Below are positions 49,440 to 58,772 of a stretch of 64,000 bases of DNA, piece by piece. Below the pieces are notes generated by a model. It made no database searches. It was not told where the DNA came from and saw only the letters and a program-made list of their open reading frames with translations. Origin of the DNA: Williamsia soli. GTDB lineage: Bacteria > Actinomycetota > Actinomycetes > Mycobacteriales > Mycobacteriaceae. The stretch spans positions 124,001 to 188,000 of the forward strand of contig NZ_JAFRDR010000010.1 in NCBI RefSeq assembly GCF_017377795.1. Direction: 5' to 3'. Within the stretch, counting starts at the first letter, position 1. Every line of letters starts with the position of its first letter. The position numbers and the translations under genes are program-made.

Positions 49440-50456
49440 CTACTCGAAGGGAACCGGCGGGAGTTTGACGACCTGGGCGGCGTAGCTCAGTCCGGCGCCG
49501 TAGCCGAGGAGCAGCGCGGTGTCGCCGGGCTTTGCCTTGCCGCGGGAGAGCAGGTCTTCCATGGCCAGCGGGATGGAGGCCGCGGAGGTGTTGCCGGTGT
49601 ACTCGATGTCATTGGCGACCACGGCATCCTCGCGCAGCTTCAGGCCGCGGGCGAGGAGTTCGTTGATCCGCGAGTTCGCCTGATGGGGGACGAAGACGTC
49701 GAGATCCTTGGCGTCGATCTTGGCGGCGTCGAGTGCGCGCTGCGCAGCCTTGCCCATCTCGAAGGCTGCCCAGCGGAAGACGCTGGTCCCCTCCATGCGG
49801 AGGTAGGGGCGTTGTTTACGGTCACCGTTGAGGAAGGTCATCCAGTCGATGTCCTGGCGGATCGCGTCGTACTGCGAGCCGTCGCTGCCCCAGATGACCG
49901 GGCCGACGCTCTGCTCTTCGGCTGCACCGAGGACCACTGCGCCTGCGCCGTCGCCGAAGATGAAGCAGTTGCTGCGGTCGGTGGGATCGAGGGTGACCGA
50001 TAGTTGCTCGGAGCCGATGACCAGCACATTGGTGGCGCTGCCCGCACGGATCATGTCGGCGCCGAGGCCCATCGCGTAGCCGAAGCCGGCGCAGCCGACG
50101 GTGACGTCGAATGCCGGTACACCGTTGGCGCCGAGTGCGGTGGCGACAGCGGTCGCCGCAGCCGGGGTCAGCAGTAGGTGGGTGTTGGTCGCGACAATGA
50201 CGGCGTCGATGTCCGAGCCGCTGATCAGCGCGTTGGCGATGGCTTTGCGGCCGCAGTCGACGGCCATCGTGGTGGCCGATTCATCGGGCGCGCAGAACCG
50301 GCGGGTCTTGATACCTGTGCGGGTGTAGATCCATTCATCGCTGGAGTCGATCTGCTGGCAGATCTCTTCGTTGGTGACAACGCGGTCCGGTCGATAGGCG
50401 CCGATTCCGAGAATCCCGACGTTGTTGATTCCGGTCTTGTCAGCGATGACAGGCAT
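49440..50456 (-). CDS. fabH: 3-oxoacyl-ACP synthase III (FabH-like condensing enzyme)
   Basis: A 338-residue thiolase-fold enzyme that starts fatty-acid chains by condensing an acyl-CoA with malonyl-ACP. The catalytic Cys is in [12 protein letters not shown], the His in VPHQANSRI and the Asn in [11 protein letters not shown], as in FabH. The N-terminal [16 protein letters not shown] and RTGIKTRRF are also canonical. In mycobacteria it feeds meromycolate chains; here the acyl specificity is unknown. It lies 97 nt downstream of pth, not in a fatty-acid operon. Confidence 0.92.
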   Translation of the reverse strand: MPVIADKTGINNVGILGIGAYRPDRVVTNEEICQQIDSSDEWIYTRTGIKTRRFCAPDESATTMAVDCGRKAIANALISGSDIDAVIVATNTHLLLTPAAATAVATALGANGVPAFDVTVGCAGFGYAMGLGADMIRAGSATNVLVIGSEQLSVTLDPTDRSNCFIFGDGAGAVVLGAAEEQSVGPVIWGSDGSQYDAIRQDIDWMTFLNGDRKQRPYLRMEGTSVFRWAAFEMGKAAQRALDAAKIDAKDLDVFVPHQANSRINELLARGLKLREDAVVANDIEYTGNTSAASIPLAMEDLLSRGKAKPGDTALLLGYGAGLSYAAQVVKLPPVPFE

Positions 50457-50553
50457 AGCGTTCCTCTTTTCATTACGGCTTGCACGATGTATCGGTCGGC
50501 CGGCACAGCTTGTAACAGGTTAGTTCAGAGCGGCGGCGAAATCTGCGAGCAGG

Positions 50554-51129
50554 TCACCACGCGTGGACTTGATTCTGGGCATCGTCGAGACTGCGGCCGA
50601 TCAACAATTCGATCGCATCGGCGGCGTTCTCCAGCAGTAGCGGTACGTCCGGCCGCTCGGTGGTGGAGAAGGGCTTGAGGACGAAGTCGGCGGGATCCTG
50701 GCGACCCGGCGGCCGTCCGACACCGAGCCTGACCCGCAGGTAGTCCTTGCTGCCGAGAGCCTGCGAGATCGACCGCAGGCCGTTGTGGCCGCCCTCGCCG
50801 CCGCCGCGCTTGAGCCGGACTGCACCGAAATCGATGTCGAGTTCGTCGTGCACGGCGATCAGCGACTCCGGTCCCGTCGAATAGAACGCGGCCAGCGGGC
50901 CCACCTGGCGACCGGATTCGTTCATGAAACACGTCGGCTTCGCCAGGACCACCGAAGTGCCACCGAGCCGTCCGACAGCGACCTGCGCGCCGGACTTCTT
51001 GTGGGTTTTGAACTTCTCTCCGAGCTTGGCCGCGAGATGATCGACTGCCATCGCCCCCACATTGTGGCGGGTCTTCTCATATCGGCTGCCGGGATTTCCC
51101 AGGCCGACAATCACGATCGCATCGGTCAC
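50554..51129 (-). CDS. pth: Peptidyl-tRNA hydrolase
   Basis: A 191-residue esterase that frees tRNA from prematurely released peptidyl-tRNA. The signatures are [18 protein letters not shown] (Asn and catalytic His), [10 protein letters not shown] and [29 protein letters not shown]. Full length. The start codon overlaps the TetR stop (ATGA), so it is translationally coupled to that upstream regulator. Confidence 0.96.
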   Translation of the reverse strand: MTDAIVIVGLGNPGSRYEKTRHNVGAMAVDHLAAKLGEKFKTHKKSGAQVAVGRLGGTSVVLAKPTCFMNESGRQVGPLAAFYSTGPESLIAVHDELDIDFGAVRLKRGGGEGGHNGLRSISQALGSKDYLRVRLGVGRPPGRQDPADFVLKPFSTTERPDVPLLLENAADAIELLIGRSLDDAQNQVHAW

Positions 51130-51728
51130 GCGGCCATTCTGTCATCCAGGCCCAGCAGCACCTGCGCGGTGCGTCGGGCGATGTCCGCGGCGTCGACCTG
51201 TGCACCCGCCGTTCTCGCGACGATACTGCCTTCGTGAAGCAGCATGAGCTGGCCGGCGAGATAGGCGGGATCCGGATAATCGGCTGCGGCGCAGGTATAT
51301 TCGAAGAGGTCACGTACCCAGGTCTTCTCTTCGACGATAATCGCGACACCAGGGTGCTCGGTGCCGCCGAGTTCCGCGTACGCGTTGACGAAACCGCAAC
51401 CGCGACCCCACGACGCCATCCAATGATCGGTGGCGTCGAACACTGCGAGGCACTGCTGGCCTCCGACCGCCTTGTCGGCGATGAACTCGAGGACCAGCGT
51501 CCGCCAACGCAGGCTGCGCCGGTGCAGATACGCAACGATGAGGCCGTCTTTGGAGCCGAAGCGGTCGTAGATGGTCTTCTTGGTGGTGCCGGCCGCCTCC
51601 GCGATCGATTCGACCCCGACCGCGCGAATTCCGTGCCGATAGAACAGGGTGCCTGCCGCGGAGAGGATGCGTTCGGCCGCGGGTGTCAACGGGGCCTCGA
51701 CGGGCAATGACAGAGTCGCTGAATCCAT
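51126..51728 (-). CDS. TetR-family regulator, divergent from an EamA transporter
   Basis: A 200-residue regulator with an HTH ([47 protein letters not shown], in pieces) and a C-terminal domain of the TetR_C_33-like sort. ATG 51728 is preferred to 51764, which would put the operator dyad inside the gene; GGAGC precedes the ATG. It is divergent from the EamA gene and coupled to pth at its 3' end. It probably represses the EamA exporter; ligand unknown. Confidence 0.87.
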   Translation of the reverse strand: MDSATLSLPVEAPLTPAAERILSAAGTLFYRHGIRAVGVESIAEAAGTTKKTIYDRFGSKDGLIVAYLHRRSLRWRTLVLEFIADKAVGGQQCLAVFDATDHWMASWGRGCGFVNAYAELGGTEHPGVAIIVEEKTWVRDLFEYTCAAADYPDPAYLAGQLMLLHEGSIVARTAGAQVDAADIARRTAQVLLGLDDRMAA

Positions 51729-51754
51729 GGTGGTCGCTCCTTGAAGGCCGAAGA

Positions 51755-51780
51755 TATACTGCAAGTATACCGACCGGTGT
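51755..51780. promoter_or_regulatory. Inverted repeats in the TetR-EamA divergent promoter
   Basis: TATACT-GCA-AGTATA (51755-51769) is a perfect 6-bp-arm dyad that also supplies -10-like TATACT on both strands. A second near-dyad, ATACC-GACC-GGTGT, overlaps its right end (51767-51780). TTACCT (51783-51788) lies 12 nt before the EamA ATG. The compact arrangement fits a TetR-controlled divergent promoter. Confidence 0.6.
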
Positions 51781-51794
51781 GTTTACCTGTCCGC

Positions 51795-52727
51795 ATGTTC
51801 AAAGCTTCGGTGATCTTGGTCTTGATGTGGAGCTCGGGATACCTGGGCGCCGAGATGGCTGCCAGGTATTCGTCGTGGCACATGCTGCTCAGTTGCCGGT
51901 TCGCCGTTGCGGCCGTTCTCCTGATCGGCTTCTGTATGGTAAGGCGGCTGCGCATCACGCGTGCCGGGATCGCGCGCCAGGTGGGTCTCGGCGTCGTGAT
52001 GCAGGGGCTCTACCTCGGCGCCATCAGCGCCGCGGTGGGTGCGGGTCTGAGTCCAGGGATCACCGCCCTCATCTGCTCGCTCCAACCACTTGTCGTCGCG
52101 GCTGTTGCAGTGCCGATCCTCGGTGAGCGGATCGGCCCACGGGAATGGCTCGGACTTGCCGTCGGAATCGTCGGCGTCGGTCTCGTCGTCGGTGGGAAGA
52201 TGAACTCGGGCGGGGCCCCGTGGTGGGCCTACCTGATGTGCGTGGGCGGCATGCTCGCCCTGGTCAGCGGAACACTGACGCAACGACGAATCCATGCTCC
52301 CGAATCGATGGCCGCTGCACTGGCTGTGCAGTGTGTGGTGGGCGCCGTCATCTTCTGGGGCGTCAATGTCATTGTGGGCGACATGGTTCCACCGATGACC
52401 TTCGATTTCGCTTGGTCGTTGGCTTGGGCGGTCGGTTTTGCGACCTTCGGTGGTTGGGGCGCCTACATGTGGGTCAACAGGGAGGCGGGGCCCATGCATG
52501 CGAGCACCCTGTTGCTACTCGTCCCGCCGGCCACGATCCTCATCTCCTGGCCGATGTTCGGTGACGCGATCGGGCCATGGGAAATCGTCGGTGTGGCGGT
52601 GAGCGCTGTCGGTGTGGCCATCAAACTGATCGGCGGGCGGGCGCATCCGGGAGTCCTACAGACTGACCCACGACGAACTCCGGCCCGCGACACCGAAGTG
52701 CGCGGACCGGAGTTGGTGCGTGAGTGA
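51795..52727 (+). CDS. EamA-family (drug/metabolite) transporter
   Basis: A 310-residue protein of ten hydrophobic helices in two EamA repeats. The first repeat has MWSSGYLGAEMAARYSSWHMLLSCRF and the second GWGAYMWVNREAGPMHASTLLLLVPPATILISWPMFGD. EamA proteins usually export metabolites such as amino acids or nucleobases. The C-terminal 25 residues are polar and variable. The ATG at 51795 is probably leaderless. It is divergent from the TetR gene that probably controls it, and converges with rplY. Confidence 0.88.
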   Translation: MFKASVILVLMWSSGYLGAEMAARYSSWHMLLSCRFAVAAVLLIGFCMVRRLRITRAGIARQVGLGVVMQGLYLGAISAAVGAGLSPGITALICSLQPLVVAAVAVPILGERIGPREWLGLAVGIVGVGLVVGGKMNSGGAPWWAYLMCVGGMLALVSGTLTQRRIHAPESMAAALAVQCVVGAVIFWGVNVIVGDMVPPMTFDFAWSLAWAVGFATFGGWGAYMWVNREAGPMHASTLLLLVPPATILISWPMFGDAIGPWEIVGVAVSAVGVAIKLIGGRAHPGVLQTDPRRTPARDTEVRGPELVRE

Positions 52728-52735
52728 CGCGGTGA

Positions 52736-53368
52736 CTACTCGCTGTCGGTCGAGGTCTCTTCGCCCTCTTCGGCAGGCTCCTCGGCGTCGGTATCGGACT
52801 CGGTCTCGGCCTTCTGCGCCTCGTTGACCGCGAGGATGAGCGACTCGGGATCGGAGACCAGGGTGACGCCTTCCGGCAACGTGAGTTCTGCGGCGGTCAC
52901 GGTGAAGCCGGCAACGGCATCTTCCACGTTCACGACGATCTGCTCGGGGATCGAGAGCACGTCGGCCTCGATCTCGACGACGCTGGCGTCCTGGGTGACC
53001 AGGTTGCCCGGAGCGGCGTCACCCTCGACGACGATGGTGACCTCGACGGTCACCTTCTCGCCACGGGTGATGACCACGAAGTCGGCGTGTTCGATGTAGT
53101 TGCGGATCGGGTGCACGTCGACCTGCTTGGTCAGCGCGAGCTGCTCACCTTCGCCCTCGATCTTCAGGTCTACGACGGCGTTGAGGCCGTTGTTACGCAG
53201 GACGGCTGCGAAGTCGCGGGCCGGAACCAGCAGGTGGCGCGGGGTCGAGCCGTGGCCGTAGAGCACGGCGGGCACGTTGCCTTCGCGGCGGGCGCGGCGC
53301 GAGGCGCCCTTGCCGCTCTCGGTGCGGAGCGAAACGTTGATAACGCTGGCCTGATTGGCATTTGCCAT
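52736..53368 (-). CDS. rplY: 50S ribosomal protein L25/general stress protein Ctc
   Basis: A 210-residue L25 of the long, two-domain Ctc type that binds 5S rRNA. The N-terminal domain carries the RNA-binding [22 protein letters not shown] segment; the C-terminal beta domain has [18 protein letters not shown]. An acidic tail ([16 protein letters not shown]) ends it. The ATG at 53368 starts [12 protein letters not shown]. The pth-rplY neighbourhood matches Rv1014c-Rv1015c, except that the TetR/EamA pair is inserted between them here. Confidence 0.94.
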   Translation of the reverse strand: MANANQASVINVSLRTESGKGASRRARREGNVPAVLYGHGSTPRHLLVPARDFAAVLRNNGLNAVVDLKIEGEGEQLALTKQVDVHPIRNYIEHADFVVITRGEKVTVEVTIVVEGDAAPGNLVTQDASVVEIEADVLSIPEQIVVNVEDAVAGFTVTAAELTLPEGVTLVSDPESLILAVNEAQKAETESDTDAEEPAEEGEETSTDSE

Positions 53369-53601
53369 GGTGGTGTCTCCTCGGGTGATGCGGGTCTGGG
53401 TTCTGCGGGTCACGGCATACGTCGGTAACAGCCACAGCCCACCCTGAGGAAGACCACGCCGCGCCGATCACGGTGACCCAGGGTCACCCTCGCCGAGACA
53501 ACGGGCCAAACTATACCGCGCCGGCAGAAATATCCTCAATCGCCCATCGCGACCAGCAGATATCTGCCTGCTCGGCACGCCATCAAGGTAGCGTCGCGCC
53601 C

Positions 53602-54060
53602 ATGGCAGAAAAGTCCCCCGCAGAGATCTCGCAACTGTTCCTCGAGGCACTGGCCCTCGACGACCCGACGACCGCGCTGACCTTCGTCGACCCAGACATC
53701 GCGTACACAAACGTCGGGTTCGCGCCCATCCACGGCAAACGGCGCGTCGCGAAATTCTTCAAGGTGATGGAGAATCCGCGGGTCGGCTTCGGAGTCCAGT
53801 TCATCAACGTCACGGCTGATGGTTCGGTAGTGCTGACGGAACGGATCGACGAACTCAGTGTCGGCAGGTTCCGACTGCAGTTCTGGGTCTGCGGCCGGTT
53901 CGAGGTGCACGACGGACTCATCACCGTCTGGCGCGACTACTTCGACTTCTTCCAGTTCTTCGTGAAAGCGCCCCTTCGAGGCCTGGTCGCCCTCGCGCTG
54001 CCGGGGACGCAGAAACCACTTCCCAAGCCCACCGTGACCGGCGTCGCGTCGATCGGCTGA
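53602..54060 (+). CDS. Limonene-1,2-epoxide hydrolase-like / SnoaL-fold protein
   Basis: A 152-residue cone-shaped alpha+beta barrel protein. VVLTERIDELSVGRFRLQFWVCGRFEVHDGLITVWRDYFDFFQF, in pieces, has the Asp-Arg-Asp pattern of limonene epoxide hydrolases (Rv2740 type). That supports an epoxide hydrolase, but only activity data could settle this. TAGCGT (53589-53594) lies 13 nt before the ATG, so the message is probably leaderless. It stands alone between rplY and arsC, convergent with arsC. Confidence 0.8.
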   Translation: MAEKSPAEISQLFLEALALDDPTTALTFVDPDIAYTNVGFAPIHGKRRVAKFFKVMENPRVGFGVQFINVTADGSVVLTERIDELSVGRFRLQFWVCGRFEVHDGLITVWRDYFDFFQFFVKAPLRGLVALALPGTQKPLPKPTVTGVASIG

Positions 54061-54073
54061 ACCACGGTCTGCG

Positions 54074-54415
54074 CTAAAGGATCTCGTCGACCGATTCGAC
54101 CGGCCGCGTGAGCCGGGTGCCCTTGTCGGTGACGACGAAAGGCCGCTCGATCAGGATCGGGTTGGTCGCCATTGCGTCGAGCAGCTGGTCGTCGGTGGCG
54201 TCGGCGAGATCGAGTTCCTTGTACAGCGTCTCCCGTTTGCGCACCGCTTGCCGCACCTCGAGGCCGGCGTCGGAGATCATTTGCTCCAGCGCGACGCGAC
54301 TCGGCGGGGTTTCCAGGTACTTCACGATCGTCGGCTCCACACCTGCGTCCCGCATGCGCTGCAGGGTCTTACGCGAGGTCGAGCACTTGGGGTTGTGATA
54401 GATCGTCGCGGCCAT
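54074..54415 (-). CDS. arsC: ArsC-family (thioredoxin-fold) reductase-like protein
   Basis: A 113-residue thioredoxin-fold protein of the ArsC/YffB group. The active-site stretch is IYHNPKCSTSRKTLQ with the single catalytic Cys, and the anion-binding Arg is in ATNPILIERPFVV. A true glutaredoxin-linked arsenate reductase needs this set, but no ars operon is nearby, so an alternative thiol role (YffB-like) is possible. ATG 54415 has TAGGAG upstream. It lies 13 nt downstream of prsA in the same direction. Confidence 0.88.
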   Translation of the reverse strand: MAATIYHNPKCSTSRKTLQRMRDAGVEPTIVKYLETPPSRVALEQMISDAGLEVRQAVRKRETLYKELDLADATDDQLLDAMATNPILIERPFVVTDKGTRLTRPVESVDEIL

Positions 54416-54428
54416 GAGGCTGTGGCTC

Positions 54429-55409
54429 CTACGCGTTTCCATTGAAAAGGCTTGTCACCGAACCGTTTTCGAAAACCTCGCGAATGGTGCGGCCGAGCAG
54501 GGGGGCAATCGAGAGGACGGTCAAGTTCTCGAACTGCTTGTCCGGGCCGATCGGCAGGGTGTCGGTCGCGATGACCTCGCGGGCTCCACAGCTCGCCAGA
54601 CGCTCGGCTGCCGGGTGGGAGAACACACCGTGGGTGGTGGCGATGACGACGTCGCCGGCGCCGGCGTCCTTGAGGACCCGGACCGCTCCGGCGATGGTGC
54701 CGCCGGTGTCGATCATGTCGTCGATGAGGACGCAGGTGCGACCTTCGACATCACCGACCACACGGTTGGACTTCACCTGGTTGGGCACCAGGGGATCACG
54801 GGTCTTGTGGATGAAGGCCAGCGGCGCGCCGTCCAGTGCATCGGCCCACTTCTCCGCCACGCGCACACGGCCGGAGTCGGGCGAGACGACGGTGATGTCT
54901 TTGGTGCCGTACTTGTCTTTGACGTATTCGGCCAGCTGCCCCTGGGCATGCATGTGATCGACGGGGCCGTCGAAGAAGCCCTGGATCTGATCGGTGTGCA
55001 GGTCGACCGTGATGATGCGGTCGGCGCCTGCGGTCTTGAGGAGATCAGCGACCAGACGTGCCGAGATCGGTTCGCGGCCACGGTGTTTCTTGTCCTGGCG
55101 GGCGTAGGGGTAGAACGGCAGGATTGCGGTGATGCGCTTGGCTGATCCGCGCTTGAGCGCATCGATCATGATCAGCTGTTCCATCAGGTGCTTGTTCAGC
55201 GGCGCCGGGCAGCTCTGCAGCACGAAGGCGTCGGAACCACGGACCGACTCCTCGAAGCGCACGAAGATCTCGCCGTTGGCGAAGTCACGCGCTGTCTGGG
55301 GGGTCACCTTGATGTCGAGCTCGCGCGCGACGGCGTCGGCCAGTTCGGGATGTGCGCGACCAGAGAACAGCATCAGGCTCTTCTGGTTGTCAGTCGTGGT
55401 CCAGGTCAC
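54429..55409 (-). CDS. prsA: Ribose-phosphate pyrophosphokinase
   Basis: A 326-residue PRPP synthetase that makes PRPP from ribose-5-phosphate and ATP; PRPP feeds nucleotides, histidine, tryptophan and, in this group, arabinogalactan precursors. It shows [59 protein letters not shown] and the PRPP loop [14 protein letters not shown]. Its GTG start overlaps the glmU stop by 4 nt, giving a glmU-prsA-arsC operon. Confidence 0.96.
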   Translation of the reverse strand: MTWTTTDNQKSLMLFSGRAHPELADAVARELDIKVTPQTARDFANGEIFVRFEESVRGSDAFVLQSCPAPLNKHLMEQLIMIDALKRGSAKRITAILPFYPYARQDKKHRGREPISARLVADLLKTAGADRIITVDLHTDQIQGFFDGPVDHMHAQGQLAEYVKDKYGTKDITVVSPDSGRVRVAEKWADALDGAPLAFIHKTRDPLVPNQVKSNRVVGDVEGRTCVLIDDMIDTGGTIAGAVRVLKDAGAGDVVIATTHGVFSHPAAERLASCGAREVIATDTLPIGPDKQFENLTVLSIAPLLGRTIREVFENGSVTSLFNGNA

Positions 55410-56899
55410 TGGGTGTCTCTTTCTTGTTGCGTGTTCTCGGCGACTGGGGCGCCCCGTGCTTCGGCAGCGGCCCGGGCTGAGGGCGTACCGGGTCGCTTGG
55501 ATTGCACCCAGCCGTCGATGTTTCGTTGTTTGCCGCCGGAGATCGCCAAGGCGCCTGCGGGCACATCCTGCGTCAAAACCGTACCTGCTCCGGTGTAGAC
55601 GCCATCACCGACATTGAGTGGTGCGACGAACATGGTGTCCGAACCGGTGCGACAGTGCTTTCCGATCACGGTTCGGGTCTTCTTGACGCCGTCGTAGTTC
55701 ACGAAGACGCTGGACGCCCCGATGTTGGTGCCCTCGCCGATGGTCGCGTCGCCGACATAGGTCAGATGGGGCACTTTCGCACCCCGGCCGATGTCGGAGT
55801 TCTTGGTCTCGACGAAGGTGCCGATCTTGCCCTCGTCCCCGAGTACGCTTCCCGGCCGCAGAAACGCGAACGGTCCGACCTGGGTGCCGGATCCGATCAC
55901 CGATTCGCTGGCCTGCGTGCGGATGATCGTTGCGCCCGTGCCCACCGTGACGTCGGTGAGGGTGCTGTCCGGACCGATGCGGGCGTCCGTCTCGATGCTC
56001 GTCCGACCGTGCAGTTGTGTCCCGGGCAGGATCGTGACGTCCGACGCGATCGTGACGTCGACGTCGATCCAGGTGCTGGTGGGGTCGATGATCGTGACCC
56101 CGGCCAGCATGTGGCGGGCCAGTGTGCGCCGGTTGAGTTCAGCGCCGAGGTCGGAGAGCTGCAGACGGTCGTTGCAACCGGCCACCAGTGCCGCGTCGAC
56201 GATGTGCTTGGCGCGCACCACTTTCGAGTGGCGGTTCGCGATCTCGATCACGTCGGTGAGGTAGAGCTCGTGCTGTGCGTTGTCAGGGGACAACTCTGCG
56301 AGCGCACCGCGCAGGGTGCGGCCATCGAACGCGTAGACCCCGGAGTTGACCTCGGTGATCTGTCTTTGCTGTTCGGTCGCATCCTTCTGTTCGACGATCG
56401 CGGTCACGGCTCCGTCCTGGGTGCGCAGCACGCGGCCGTACCCGGTCGGGTCTGCGACTGTCGAGGTCAGCAGCGTGACGGACGCCGGGGGCGAGGAGGT
56501 GTGCGCGGCGATCAGGTCACGCAACGTCGGACCATCGAGCAGCGGGACGTCGGCGGCCGTGACGAGGACGGTGCCGTCGAAGTCGTCGGGTAGTGCGGAA
56601 AGGCCGGTCCGCACGGCGTCGCCGGTGCCGTTCTGTTGCTCCTGGACCGCGGTCAGGACCTCACGGTCGAGGGTGGCAGCCACATCTGCGCAGGCCGCGC
56701 CCACTTTCTCGCGGTCGTGGCCGACGACCACCACCAGGTGATCGGGCTCGATGTCGGCGGCCGCATGCAGAGCATGGGAGAGCAGCGACCTCCCACCGAT
56801 GCCGTGCAGAACTTTCGGGGTCGCCGATTTCATGCGGGTGCCGGCGCCTGCAGCGAGCACGAGGACGGCCGTCGGCCCTGACTTGGACGCCACGGACAT
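55406..56899 (-). CDS. glmU: Bifunctional UDP-N-acetylglucosamine pyrophosphorylase / glucosamine-1-phosphate acetyltransferase
   Basis: A 497-residue bifunctional enzyme that acetylates glucosamine-1-phosphate and forms UDP-GlcNAc for peptidoglycan and linker-unit synthesis. The N-terminal uridyltransferase has [25 protein letters not shown]; the C-terminal left-handed beta-helix starts at ~residue 260 with hexapeptide repeats and ends with [30 protein letters not shown] in pieces. A variable Arg/Ala-rich tail of ~25 residues follows. Position as Rv1018c. Confidence 0.96.
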   Translation of the reverse strand: MSVASKSGPTAVLVLAAGAGTRMKSATPKVLHGIGGRSLLSHALHAAADIEPDHLVVVVGHDREKVGAACADVAATLDREVLTAVQEQQNGTGDAVRTGLSALPDDFDGTVLVTAADVPLLDGPTLRDLIAAHTSSPPASVTLLTSTVADPTGYGRVLRTQDGAVTAIVEQKDATEQQRQITEVNSGVYAFDGRTLRGALAELSPDNAQHELYLTDVIEIANRHSKVVRAKHIVDAALVAGCNDRLQLSDLGAELNRRTLARHMLAGVTIIDPTSTWIDVDVTIASDVTILPGTQLHGRTSIETDARIGPDSTLTDVTVGTGATIIRTQASESVIGSGTQVGPFAFLRPGSVLGDEGKIGTFVETKNSDIGRGAKVPHLTYVGDATIGEGTNIGASSVFVNYDGVKKTRTVIGKHCRTGSDTMFVAPLNVGDGVYTGAGTVLTQDVPAGALAISGGKQRNIDGWVQSKRPGTPSARAAAEARGAPVAENTQQERDTQ

Positions 56900-57058
56900 A
56901 GGACTCCCTTGCCGGGTTGGAAGCGGGGGAACGGCCCGATCCTACGCACCTTCAGAGGGCACTTGATACAACTGGTGGGGTTCGCCAGCGGCATCGGCCC
57001 GAGTTGTCCACGGTGTCTTCCGGCGATTGATCCGGGTTTCTTCGACAAGGGAGTTGAT

Positions 57059-57814
57059 GTGAGCGAGCAGAGAACAGCGATTGTCACCGGCGCGGCGCGT
57101 GGGATCGGAGCCGCAGTGGCCAAGAAACTGGCTGCAGACGGGTTGGCGATCGCGGTCCTGGACCTCGACGAGGCCAGCACCGCCGATACCGTCAAGGCGA
57201 TCACCGACGCCGGCGGCCGTGCGTTGGGAGTCGGCGCCGATGTCTCCGAGGAAGATTCCGTTGCCGCTGCAGTCGAGAAGATCGCCAAGGAACTCGGCGA
57301 TCCGACGGTGCTGATCAACAACGCCGGTATCACCCGGGACAACCTGCTCTTCAAGATGCCGGTGTCCGATTGGGATGCGGTGATGAACGTGCACCTGCGC
57401 GGTGCCTTCCTGATGACGCGTGCTGTGCAGCAGTACATGGTGGCCGCGAAGTTCGGGCGCGTCGTCAACCTGTCGAGCACCTCGGCCCAGGGCAATCGAG
57501 GCCAGGTCAACTACTCCGCCGCCAAGGCCGGTATGCAGGGCTTCACCAAGACCCTTTCCATCGAACTGGGCAAGTTCGGCGTCACCGCGAACGCCATCGC
57601 GCCCGGCTTCATCGAGACGGAGATGACCGCCGCCACCGCAGAACGCGTCGGTGTCTCGTTCGAGGACTTCAAAGCGGCAGCCGCATCTCAGATCCCGGTG
57701 GCCCGCGTCGGTCAGCCCGACGACATCGCGAACACCGCTGCCTTCTTCGTCAGCGAGGGCGCGGGCTTCGTGTCCGGCCAGGTCATCTACGTCGCGGGTG
57801 GCCCCAAGGACTGA
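57059..57814 (+). CDS. Short-chain dehydrogenase (FabG-like 3-oxoacyl reductase)
   Basis: A 251-residue SDR. The cofactor loop is VTGAARGIGAAVAK, the NNAG motif is INNAGITRDNLL, the catalytic Ser is in NLSSTSAQGNRGQ, and YSAAKAG gives Tyr and Lys. VLDLDEAS after strand 2 suggests NAD(H) preference (acidic residue). The sequence is close to FabG-type reductases, with a possible role in fatty-acid or polyhydroxyalkanoate metabolism. GTG 57059 has AAGGGAG upstream. Divergent from glmU; ended by the terminator at 57826. Confidence 0.9.
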   Translation: MSEQRTAIVTGAARGIGAAVAKKLAADGLAIAVLDLDEASTADTVKAITDAGGRALGVGADVSEEDSVAAAVEKIAKELGDPTVLINNAGITRDNLLFKMPVSDWDAVMNVHLRGAFLMTRAVQQYMVAAKFGRVVNLSSTSAQGNRGQVNYSAAKAGMQGFTKTLSIELGKFGVTANAIAPGFIETEMTAATAERVGVSFEDFKAAAASQIPVARVGQPDDIANTAAFFVSEGAGFVSGQVIYVAGGPKD

Positions 57815-57825
57815 TGTGCAGGCGG

Positions 57826-57857
57826 GTGGTGGGTGCGTGTTCTCTCGCACCCACCAC
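57826..57857 (+). terminator. Hairpin terminator after the FabG-like gene
   Basis: GTGGTGGGTGCG (57826-57837), an 8-nt loop and CGCACCCACCAC (57846-57857) form a perfect 12-bp stem. It starts 12 nt after the stop codon and precedes the tRNA gene. Confidence 0.8.
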
Positions 57858-57881
57858 TCGTGGCACAATCGTTTTGCACAA

Positions 57882-57953
57882 TCCGCCATGGTGTAATCGG
57901 CAACACTCCTGATTTTGGTTCAGGTATTCTAGGTTCGAGTCCTGGTGGCGGAG
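57882..57953 (+). tRNA. tRNA-Gln(TTG)
   Basis: A 72-nt cloverleaf. The acceptor TCCGCCA (57882-57888) pairs with TGGCGGA (57946-57952), with discriminator G57953. The anticodon arm CCTGA-TTTTGGT-TCAGG gives anticodon TTG, reading CAA. The T-arm has GGTTCGAGTCC. CCA is not encoded (GCAAAC follows), so it is added enzymatically. The D-loop is intact. Confidence 0.95.
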
Positions 57954-57998
57954 CAAACACGCTGGTGAGGCCAACAAAATGTCCTTGAGAAGGGGCCC

Positions 57999-58537
57999 AT
58001 GGACGGCGTGAGCGACTACAGCGGCGGACCTGGAAACACTGCGCGTTCAAGAACATTGATCTGGTTGCTCGCCGCAATTCTCGGCACCGTCCTGGTGGCC
58101 ACCGCGGTTGTTCTCGCGTTCGTGTTCGTCGATTCGTCGGATGCCGAGCCTTCGGCGGCATCCACCACCACAATCACCCTGCCTCCGCCGGTGACCGAGA
58201 CAGTGACTCAACAAGCACCGGTGCCGCAACCGATCGTTCCTACTGTCGCAGAGCCGACTGTCGAGGAACCCGCGGCGCCGCAAGCCGCTGTCGGTACGAC
58301 GTGCGATACCCCGGGTTATGTGGGTTTCGATGCCTCCGGGCCGAACTGGTCTGCCAGTACATGGGGGCCGGCGGTGGGTACAGATGGGTGAACATCGTGG
58401 CGTCGTCTGGACCCGGCGAACTCGGAGGCCCCTGCGATCCGGCAACGCAGGCGACTGCTCGTACATCTGATGGCCAAGCGCTGCTGTGCTCGCCTGGCCC
58501 GAACGGGGAGCCTGGTATCTGGATGGACGGTCCGTAG
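57999..58537 (+). pseudogene. Membrane-anchored or secreted small protein, apparently frameshifted
   Basis: The first frame (57999-58391, 130 codons) has an N-terminal helix IWLLAAILGTVLVATAVVLAFVFV (residues ~21-44), a Thr/Pro/Val-rich linker and the beginning of a Cys-containing domain (TTCDTPGYVGFDASG). It then stops. The domain seems to continue in the -1 frame as YRWVNIVASSGPGELGGPC ... SDGQALLCSPGPNGEPGIWMDGP to 58537. This CDP..SDGQ..LLCSPG pattern is familiar from actinobacterial exported proteins. A five-G run (58363-58367) is a likely site for one missing base. It could be a true mutation, a read error or programmed slippage. Confidence 0.65.
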
Positions 58538-58608
58538 CGTGCCGGTCGAGCCCTCAAGGCCGTTGACCGGAATCCCTTTTCGCCTGACCGTTGCGCGTAG
58601 CGCGCCGC

Positions 58609-58683
58609 GACAAATACACATCGTTCAGTCAAAAGCAAATGTTGCAGCAGGTGCTTTTGACTGAACTGTGTGCATTTGTTGTC
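58609..58683. repeat. Long AT-rich palindrome with 15-bp perfect core arms
   Basis: The core arm GTTCAGTCAAAAGCA (58623-58637) is exactly complementary to TGCTTTTGACTGAAC (58652-58666), with a 14-nt loop. Outer sequences GACAAATACACA and TGTGTGCATTTGTTGTC extend the dyad imperfectly to about 58609 and 58683. It is clearly more AT-rich than its surroundings. It lies between the frameshifted gene and a TetR gene; it may be a terminator, an operator array or the remnant of a mobile element. Confidence 0.65.
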
Positions 58684-58772
58684 AGCACCAGCCCAGCCGC
58701 CGGAGCGGTTCCGGCATCGGCGACCGGCCTATAGTGAGCCGCACAAGGTCAGGGTTCGTAACAGGAGGGACA

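Noticed and set aside
48026-49468. A 480-codon rightward frame antisense to prfC
   Set aside because: prfC has full GTPase motifs on the minus strand; the antisense frame is rich in Val/Arg/Gly/His without any domain, an artefact of GC3 bias.
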